From assembly GCA_024195265.1 (NCBI GenBank), contig JAJLRJ010000008.1, forward strand, positions 21,717,458 to 21,781,457: a stretch of DNA of 64,000 bases, given 5' to 3'. The position numbers and the translations under genes were made by a program. Each line of letters opens with the position of its first letter. The stretch's first letter is position 1. Below are positions 59,701 to 64,000 of the stretch, one piece after another. Origin of the DNA: Dendrophyllia cribrosa. Its lineage: Eukaryota; Cnidaria; Anthozoa; Scleractinia; Dendrophylliidae. Below the pieces are notes generated by a model that was not told where the DNA came from, ran no database searches, and worked only from the letters and a program-made list of their open reading frames with translations.

Positions 59701-62700
59701 TCTCTTGGCTTCAATGCTCAAGACGCCATTATACGCGACTATTGGCCTGCGGAGCAACGCGACCTTCACATTAATGTCAAGGAAACCTTGGCTCTTTCAA
59801 ATGCTTTAGAGGCCTTCGCTTTCCGCGACAGCTGGGTTGATGTGTTTACCGATAGTCAAGTCCTAATTAAGGCCTGGAAATCTCAAGGTGCCAAGTCCCA
59901 GGTTTTGGCCGCCGCACTTAAGAAGTTGTTTTGGATTGTTGCCTCCTCTAATATTCATCTCAATCTTTCTTACATTCCCTCTAAGGATAATCCAGCAGAC
60001 GCTCCCTCCCATATTTTGACCCTGCAGGATGCTACATTATCCCCATCTGCTTGGTCCAAGGTTCAAGCGAAATTTGGAGGTCAATTTAGTCATTCCGCGG
60101 ACTTAATGGCCTTACCATCAAATGTGCAATCCGCTTTGGATGGTTCTTCCCTTCCTTTCTTTTCCCCATACCCCTCTCCTGGTTCCTCTGGCGTCAATGT
60201 TTTTGCGCAGCTTCCAGCCACGCATGGCGATCTCTTCTCTAACCCGTACGTTTTCCCTCCCATTGTTCTCATTCCCCATATCTTGCGGTTTGTCACAGAA
60301 CGATCCTTTCCGTGCACTCTTGTTATTCCCGATGTTCGACCTCGTAAATTTTGGTGGCCCCTTCTTCAATCATATCCCTCTTTTCTATTGGCAACCAAGG
60401 GCACTTCTGGTATAGTTCTCCCCCCATCTATCCAAGGGTTTTCTCCCTCCTGGCCCCTTCCTTGGGACCTGTGGGTCTTCCGCATTTCTAAGCCCTAGCC
60501 TATTTAAGCTGATTTAATTGTAACCAGCTGTTAGCAATCTCATCGTATGCTTGCGTGTAAGACATTGTATAAGCTCGTAAATATTACCGGTGTATACAAA
60601 TATTGTTATAGTCCCTGGTAGCATAACGTCGATAACAAATGTCGATTTAATTTAGTTTTGCTTGATTGTGCATTAAATATACCTCTTTGCACTATTTTCC
60701 TCAGTCTTGTATTTTCCCCTTTGCTTATGCCTTCCTTTCTTTTGTTTAGGCCCTTCCCCCAGTCCCTCGCTTGTTTGTTCCAGCAGTGGCATGTCCCGCT
60801 TGTCATAATGCCAATGATCATACCTTCCGGTTTTGTCAGAATTGCGGATATAGCAGACGTCGTATTACAGTGTCCTCCCCATCCCCTGTAACATTTAGCC
60901 TTACTGCTATCGACGAGCGAATTAACGCGCTCCAGTCAAATCGTTTGTCAACAGCCTACTCCAAACAAAAACAATCTTTAAAGTCCGAGTTGGAGAGTTT
61001 TCTATGCGCCCTCCCAGGTCAAAAAACTCTGTTTGACGCTACCCCCCTTGATGTCTGCCGTTTCCTAGTATTTAAGGATTCCAAAGGAAAAACACGAGTT
61101 CACAGACAAGGATGCCCTCATCTCGGCCATAGAGATAGTTCCTCTTGTGAATGCCCGTTACGACTTGCCTACTCCACAGTAGACTCCTATATTGGTAAAC
61201 TCCGCTCCATTTTCTCTGATATTGGCCGCCAAGGCGACTGGAATCGCACGCTTCTCCTGGGCAACCCAGCCACTGACCTCCAAGTCAAGCAATACCTAAA
61301 AGAGGTTACCGCAGAACAACTTCAGGCTCGTGTCACCCCGAAACAGGCTACTCCTCTGTTTATTGATAAGCTCCTTTTGCTTTCTCGCCACCTTGAGAAG
61401 CGCCTTCTCCTCCCTTCGCTTTCCCCGTCTGAGATATACGTTACTGCAAGAGATCAAGCTTTCTTTAAAACTCTGTTCTTCTCCGGGGACAGGGGAAGCG
61501 ACCTGGGACAGGCAAAGACATCTGAAATAGCCCGCTTTCCAGATGACAACGGCTTTTTGTTTAATCACATTTGGGGAAAGACTCTAAGAGATGGGTCCTC
61601 GAGCCTTTTTGGCATACGACGTCATCCTAATCCCGCTATTTGTCCTATAAGGGGCATTGAGACTTACGTCGCCGTCTCGCGCGAATTGGGAATCTCGCTC
61701 TGTAATGGATACCTGTACCGCACAACCAACCGGCAGGGCCATGTAGTTGATAAACCGCTTGCAAGCTCTACCGCTGAATCTCGCTTAAAGAAGTACCTCA
61801 AAGACGCCCAGATAGACAATGGTGAAGCACTTCATAGCTTCCGTGCAGGTTGCGCCATTACTCTAACCTTGTCGGGCTCCCCGCTGGCAGACGTTATGTC
61901 ACATGTTGGTTGGTCAAGTCCTAAGACTGCTCTATACTACATCAAGTTAGCTGATGTCATCTGTACTGGTGCCCCCGCTGATGTTCTCTCTTCTGATGCA
62001 TCTTCGCATTAGTCCACTCCTGACGCTTCCCGCGTTTATTCTGACTTCAACAATTTAAAGAATTTTGTTGCCGCTTTTCCGTTCCCAGCTTCTTCTGTGC
62101 TTAAACGTCCACTTCCATCTTAATTTTGTTTTCGTTTCCCTTTCTCCACGGTCTCTCCCCGCGGGCTAGGGTGTATTTTGGTTTAAGGCTTGGGATTTCT
62201 CTTTTAGATTGGGAGTCATTATGTGGTCTCCTTGTCCTGTTGGGCTGTGTCCTGGTTTTAGTTATATTCCTCTGTGTGGCCGCCATATCTCCATACCTCA
62301 ACAGGAGTGCGGGTAAGATCGCTGTAAATAGATTACTATTTACAGCGGTCTTACCCAAGCGAGTATAAGAGGTATCGCCTCCATGAATTCATTATCATTT
62401 CGATAGAAGACTCAAGCGCTTTGTAAGAAGTCACCCAGCTTTCTTACCTGTACTTCACTCCAAGCAGCCACCTTCGGATTGTTGTTTCCCACCCTCGCCT
62501 CCCCTCCTTGTTATGTACTCACTGTTGTACTTCTCTTCATCTGAAGGTGGCCGCCATATCTCCATACCTCAACAGGAGTGCGGGTAAGATCGCTGTAAAT
62601 AGATTACTGTTAACAGTTGTATTAAACCACTGCACTGGGCTTATCGGGTATGTTAAACCTCCAGTAGAAACGCTTATTCATACATCTACATGTACACAAC

Positions 62701-63185
62701 AAAAATTTACTGCCATTTCGCTGATCTTCTAACTTTTCATTTTTCTGATCATGTAGTATATGTCACTTGATCAAAATAATATGTTAAAGCAAAAGTGGAC
62801 AAGTTAAGAATTATTTCAGGGAAAATTTCATCCTAAATTTCTAAGCAATCTAGTGGAAGCTGTTTTGTCAATCAACCACATTTCCAGATGTATTATGGGT
62901 AAGTGCCAGTCAGCAACTGGCCTAAAACAATGAGGAGGATTTCTGGACAAAACCTGCTAGATATTTTTCTGGCTTTACAAAACGATAATGACAAGATTAT
63001 TTAGGAAGTGGTGCCCCTTCATTGCCTGCAATGAAAGCTTGTTTTCTTTGAAAAACCTGACCTGTCTTTATTGTCCATGCCATCACCATAGCCTGGGGTA
63101 TCAACCACAGTTAGTCGTAACTTCACTCCCCGTTCTTCTATTTCAACTGTTGAAGTTTCAATCTTCACAGTCCTCCATACACTAT
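50708..63185 (-). CDS. SEPTIN2: Septin (SEPT2-type), nine exons, N-terminus beyond the window
   Basis: GTP-binding cytoskeletal protein that forms septin filaments. Exons on the minus strand: 63185-63062, 55796-55662, 54518-54401, 54260-54159, 52986-52890, 52792-52744, 51640-51518, 51375-51312 and 50767-50708 (stop TAG). All phases join cleanly into 290 residues. The G3 motif DTPGYGD is in the first visible exon and the G4 motif (GKAD, usually AKAD) in the third. The septin-unique element [14 protein letters not shown] spans exons 5 and 6, and the coiled-coil end reads [15 protein letters not shown]. The P-loop exon lies past 64000. The C-terminus resembles vertebrate SEPT2/4/5 rather than SEPT6/7/9. 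The donor of the fourth exon (AAG|GTTCAA) is weak. The 7.3-kb intron 55797-63061 holds the Ngaro-type element on the opposite strand. Confidence 0.95.
50871..51018. repeat. 74-bp tandem duplication in the last septin intron
   Basis: AGATTGCTGTGAAACTGTGG starts at about 50872 and 50946. The two units are nearly identical. Confidence 0.92.
51738..51948. mobile_element. Palindromic element, GGCTGGTTTTCACT family, copy 3
   Basis: Ends AGCCTGGTTTTCACTAGC and GCGAGTGAAAATCAGGCT. Inside are ATAAGC hexamer repeats. Flanks TTG and TAA fit a TNA-type 3-bp duplication. Located in a septin intron. Confidence 0.82.
52205..52715 (-). pseudogene. 5'-truncated LINE 3' end (ORF2 C-terminus)
   Basis: On the minus strand an open stretch from about 52710 to 52422 reads through [28 protein letters not shown] and [10 protein letters not shown]. 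This is the typical C-terminal end of a CR1/jockey-like LINE ORF2, after the reverse transcriptase. It ends in TAG, followed by an A-rich stretch and a (GTT)n tract at 52205-52250. It is inserted in a septin intron in the same orientation as the gene. It lacks the reverse transcriptase and is dead. Confidence 0.7.
53068..53155. repeat. Small palindrome in septin intron
   Basis: AAGCCGTCTCTTACTTTTTT faces AATAAGAGACGGCTGGCAG around GCTTGCTTGCTCG. Confidence 0.8.
53163..53665. repeat. About 86-bp degenerate tandem repeat, 4-5 units
   Basis: CTCTAAGATGGACATCA recurs at about 53214, 53369, 53453 and 53541, together with GGCTGGTTCTGG and AACTCTCTATAAGG. In a septin intron. The frame 53373-53609 is a by-product. 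Confidence 0.85.
54970..55052 (+). repeat. tRNA-like sequence (SINE head or tRNA pseudogene)
   Basis: Starts GTCTCTCATAGCTCAGTCAG, with an A-box-like region and the B-box-like AGGCTTGAATCC, and ends CAGGGAC, which pairs with the start. The anticodon arm is enlarged and irregular, so this is unlikely to be a working tRNA. A T-rich tail follows. Confidence 0.6.
55911..55994 (+). repeat. Repeat A1 (left end of the Ngaro-type element)
   Basis: Identical to A2 (62334-62415) apart from a small difference near the inner end (AAGCCTC versus AAGACTC region). Begins TACTATTTACAGCGGTCTTA. Confidence 0.92.
55964..56146 (+). other. Candidate shared 5' leader exon of the Ngaro-type element
   Basis: Open frame of about 61 codons without ATG, ending at a phase-0 donor (CTAGAG|GTATTT, 56147). 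The Pro/Gln/Ala-rich end ([14 protein letters not shown], then [13 protein letters not shown]) joins in frame to the Gag exon and equally to the RT and recombinase exons. An ATA codon at 56027-56029 sits in a good start context; initiation is otherwise unexplained. Inference from frame and splice signals only. Confidence 0.5.
56490..57010. repeat. About 118-bp tandem repeat within the Ngaro-type element
   Basis: CTTGCCTCATTACCGATG-like starts at about 56500, 56619, 56738 and 56852. Each is followed by GGCATGAGA(C/T)GTTTTAGTA and CGCATGGCCGATGTTC. It fills most of the presumed 5' intron. Confidence 0.85.
57456..57983 (+). CDS. gag: Gag-like protein with zinc knuckle, interrupted by an in-frame TAG
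   Basis: The block opens after CTACTTCAG (acceptor, phase 0). It starts with a coiled-coil-like segment ([20 protein letters not shown]) and continues to TAG at 57810-57812. In the same frame 57 further codons follow to TAG at 57981-57983. They contain a perfect CX2CX4HX4C zinc knuckle ([14 protein letters not shown]) and an Arg/Gly-rich end. A knuckle at the C-terminus is normal for Gag of retroelements and binds RNA. The stop between the two parts is either a readthrough site or a mutation. The open frame extends upstream to 57336, but that part is hydrophobic and looks like intron, so I prefer the spliced start. Confidence 0.7.
58234..60498 (+). CDS. Reverse transcriptase with RNase H (Ngaro-type)
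   Basis: Polyprotein that copies the element's RNA into DNA. The frame opens right after TTTCTTATAG, preceded by an exceptionally long pyrimidine tract (58150-58230). The first ATG is at 58360. Reverse transcriptase motifs: block [10 protein letters not shown], block [14 protein letters not shown], block [10 protein letters not shown] with catalytic YIDD. RNase H follows with [26 protein letters not shown] and NPADAPS, which supply the D-E-D-D residues. A C-terminal region ([20 protein letters not shown]) is typical of DIRS-order and some other retroelements. There is no integrase or protease. The frame is intact for 755 codons including the stop. Start choice is inferential: either 58360 or by splicing from the leader exon. 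Confidence 0.92.
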   Translation, partial: PPFKRVRVASEIPDWEFTRDFCPGSVEKPTVRWVKVDNSPIGMAQGMAEENLHISQEFIKAVLDGHALADASMLAFRNPATFVAGNLHSHSSAWEYISKVAPYELTPSVLRCIKNFVNVHEFFQPFKGQFKGENFDSALPPHKIFSNSISCKPYSKFISDTILARLTSGAISVWGKVGYVSPPHLVMPLTVEPSKPRLCNDNRFLNLWIKDAPFQLDSIAGLPRYVSPSSFQSVCDDKSGYDHVFLAPESRTFFGFEWGGWFFTSNSIPFGLKSSAYIYNSIGLLASHYFRSLLIPCSLYIDDRHTGEIQLSPNAPAYRSFSSSSEKSFSRASTTIFIVCYTLISLGYFIGLAKSLLTPVQVVPYLGFLVDSVRQAFLLIEQKKQKCLSLTRHVLASRSTDVKTLQRLSGKYMSFSLAVPAAQLFINEINLAISKGLRSSRPIPVSGSLKEEIQHWLFLESWTGYLPWRQEFHHQIKLCSDASSFAWACSLGFNAQDAIIRDYWPAEQRDLHINVKETLALSNALEAFAFRDSWVDVFTDSQVLIKAWKSQGAKSQVLAAALKKLFWIVASSNIHLNLSYIPSKDNPADAPSHILTLQDATLSPSAWSKVQAKFGGQFSHSADLMALPSNVQSALDGSSLPFFSPYPSPGSSGVNVFAQLPATHGDLFSNPYVFPPIVLIPHILRFVTERSFPCTLVIPDVRPRKFWWPLLQSYPSFLLATKGTSGIVLPPSIQGFSPSWPLPWDLWVFRISKP
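60750..62012 (+). CDS. Tyrosine recombinase with N-terminal zinc ribbon
   Basis: Integrates the circular DNA product of the element. The frame opens after TTTTGTTTAG at 60749 (phase 0) and contains no ATG until deep in the catalytic domain, so it must be spliced or otherwise fused to an upstream start. Residues near the start form a CPAC...CQNCG zinc ribbon, and a second Cys/His cluster ([15 protein letters not shown]) follows at about residue 115. The catalytic set is visible: Arg in [16 protein letters not shown] (His and second Arg), HVGWSS (His/Trp) and the nucleophile in ALYYIKLAD. The frame is 420 codons and intact. It follows the RT frame after a 250-bp gap holding a pyrimidine tract. 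Confidence 0.9.
   Translation, partial: ALPPVPRLFVPAVACPACHNANDHTFRFCQNCGYSRRRITVSSPSPVTFSLTAIDERINALQSNRLSTAYSKQKQSLKSELESFLCALPGQKTLFDATPLDVCRFLVFKDSKGKTRVHRQGCPHLGHRDSSSCECPLRLAYSTVDSYIGKLRSIFSDIGRQGDWNRTLLLGNPATDLQVKQYLKEVTAEQLQARVTPKQATPLFIDKLLLLSRHLEKRLLLPSLSPSEIYVTARDQAFFKTLFFSGDRGSDLGQAKTSEIARFPDDNGFLFNHIWGKTLRDGSSSLFGIRRHPNPAICPIRGIETYVAVSRELGISLCNGYLYRTTNRQGHVVDKPLASSTAESRLKKYLKDAQIDNGEALHSFRAGCAITLTLSGSPLADVMSHVGWSSPKTALYYIKLADVICTGAPADVLSSDASSH
62276..62336 (+). repeat. Repeat B1 of the Ngaro-type element
   Basis: GTGGCCGCCATATCTCCATA to GCTGTAAATAGATTAC, identical to B2 (62547-62607). It overlaps the start of A2 by the TAC core. Confidence 0.92.
62334..62415 (+). repeat. Repeat A2 of the Ngaro-type element
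   Basis: Second copy of A1, joined directly to B1. Such B1-A2 fusions are what a circle junction would look like. Confidence 0.92.
62547..62607 (+). repeat. Repeat B2 (right end of the Ngaro-type element)
   Basis: Copy of B1. The right flank starts TGTTAACAG. The sequence between A2 and B2 (62416-62546) is unique and non-coding. Confidence 0.92.
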
Positions 63186-63264
63186 CTGCAATGATCGGAC
63201 AAACATTAATCCTTCAAGTAAGTATATAAGCTGTTGTTTAATCCAAACACTTTATTCTCATGTA

Positions 63265-63690
63265 TGTCATGTCGACCAACTGTCAATCAACTGTTGGCTG
63301 ACAGGTTACCGACAGTGTTTACAAAATGTAGGTCATTTGTCGGCGGACAGTCAGCCAACTGTTGTTAATCTGTTGGCCGACTGTTGGTGATTTGTTGGCG
63401 ATCTGTGGGTAAAGTTTTATTTGAAATCACATTAAATATTTTCCTAATCTTATCTCTCAACAGCTGCATCGACATATTAATAAGATAAGCTACTTCACTT
63501 TGCTTGTTCATTTTTTGGTGAAAATTTGTCATCAAACTTGTCATCATGTATGGTCGCTTTCGTAAAAAGTTAGTTTGCCATAGGTTTCAGTCTCATCTTT
63601 TCTCTAACTATTACTGTCGGTAACCTGTCGGTAAGCTGTCAGTAGTCTGTCTGTCAACTGTTGGTTATCTGTTAGCCAACAGTTGAGTTC
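63265..63690. repeat. Degenerate CTGTTGGC-type short repeats
   Basis: Two clusters (63265-63415 and 63610-63690) of variants of CAACTGTTGGC and CTGTCGGTAA with a period of about 10-12 bp, flanking AT-rich sequence. In the first visible septin intron. Possibly termini of one old element. Confidence 0.6.
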
Positions 63691-63800
63691 TTTTTTTGCA
63701 AGTTTATGGACCAAGCCGAAGGCGAGGTCCATAAAATTGCAAAAAAAGAACGAGACCAATATTTTCTAATACGGACCAAACTAGCTAGTTCAATAAAGTT
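63686..63800. repeat. Hairpin repeat with ATAAAG(T) and (ATT)n tail
   Basis: GTTCTTTTTTTGCAAGTTTA and its complement GAGGTCCATAAAATTGCAAA form a 28-bp-arm hairpin around CCGAAGGCG. It is followed by CAATAAAG and a short (ATT)n. Looks like the end of a retroposed repeat. Confidence 0.6.
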
Positions 63801-64000
63801 TTTATTATTATTATAGCTCTTTTAAAATTTTGCTGATAAATTAATGCATCCCGTTCTCAGCAAATGGGCGCGCCAAAGTCAAGCCTGTACTTTGCATTTT
63901 TCAGGCCACTTTCATAACACTTTAACCGAAATTATCCTCTAAATATGAAGAAAACGTGTTTCTACAATGTACTTAATAAAAAAGTTTTCTTTGTTTAATG

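Larger units (their letters stand above)
55911..62607 (+). mobile_element. Ngaro-type tyrosine-recombinase retrotransposon
   Basis: About 6.7 kb. Split direct repeats occur in the order A1 (55911-55994), coding region, B1 (62276-62336), A2 (62334-62415), B2 (62547-62607). This is the arrangement of Ngaro and PAT elements in the DIRS order, which replicate through a circle and integrate with a tyrosine recombinase instead of a DDE integrase. TAC stands at the left edge, the B1/A2 junction and the right edge. The first 21 bp of A and the last 21 bp of B are inverted repeats (CTATTTACAGCG(G/A)TCTTAC), as expected for recombinase-binding arms around a short core. Coding order is Gag, RT-RNase H, recombinase. 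It lies antisense in a septin intron. All but Gag are open, so it may be young. Confidence 0.9.

Noticed and set aside
1..64000. CRISPR arrays or prokaryotic operons
   Set aside because: Genes are spliced and widely spaced, and the tandem repeats lack the regular short-repeat and unique-spacer pattern.

Overview
The window looks like nuclear DNA of an animal, most likely an anthozoan cnidarian and perhaps a stony coral. This is inference, based on GT-AG spliced genes, a eukaryotic tRNA with a Pol III terminator, a septin gene, animal isocitrate lyase genes with bacterial-length proteins, AT-rich intergenic DNA, and a dense load of short palindromic transposons. There is no prokaryotic operon structure. 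No species can be named from the sequence alone.

Layout. (1) 1-5.6 kb: a tRNA-Arg(ACG), several short transposons, and the 3' part of a plus-strand gene for a long, basic, serine-rich, probably disordered protein that I do not recognise. (2) 5.6-12.2 kb: no gene; two larger interspersed repeats. (3) 12.2-15.7 kb: isocitrate lyase copy 1 on the plus strand, three exons, TATA box, with a TA-flanked transposon carrying a helix-turn-helix fragment in intron 2. (4) 15.7-39.4 kb: about 24 kb with no convincing gene. It is a mosaic of TTAA-flanked and other palindromic elements, a Penelope-type GIY-YIG remnant, a perfect 54-bp-arm hairpin, homopolymer G/C runs, and what looks like a very degenerate satellite (27.3-34 kb). 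(5) 39.4-42.0 kb: isocitrate lyase copy 2 on the minus strand, same intron positions and same TATA/5' UTR, in inverted orientation to copy 1. (6) 42.2-45.1 kb: a tandem segmental duplication with private insertions in each copy, then a doubtful two-exon gene. (7) 46.6-50.6 kb: intergenic DNA with short elements and an extreme G-rich tract. (8) 50.7-63.2 kb: nine exons of a septin (SEPT2-type) gene on the minus strand. The first exons lie beyond the right edge. Its longest visible intron contains a near-complete 6.7-kb tyrosine-recombinase retrotransposon of the Ngaro type in antisense orientation.

The most notable system is that Ngaro-type element (55911-62607). It has split direct repeats in the order A1-genes-B1-A2-B2, a TAC trinucleotide at every junction, a Gag-like exon followed by a zinc knuckle, reverse transcriptase plus RNase H, and a tyrosine recombinase with an N-terminal zinc ribbon. 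All three coding blocks open directly after a 3' splice site (AG) in phase 0, and one upstream open exon ends in a phase-0 donor. This suggests that one 5' leader exon is alternatively spliced to Gag, RT-RH and recombinase. The recombinase ORF has no usable ATG of its own, which fits that model.

The two isocitrate lyases would supply glyoxylate from isocitrate. Both proteins start with a basic, Ser/Arg-rich segment without acidic residues that resembles a mitochondrial presequence. They differ mainly at the extreme C-terminus. No malate synthase gene is visible here.
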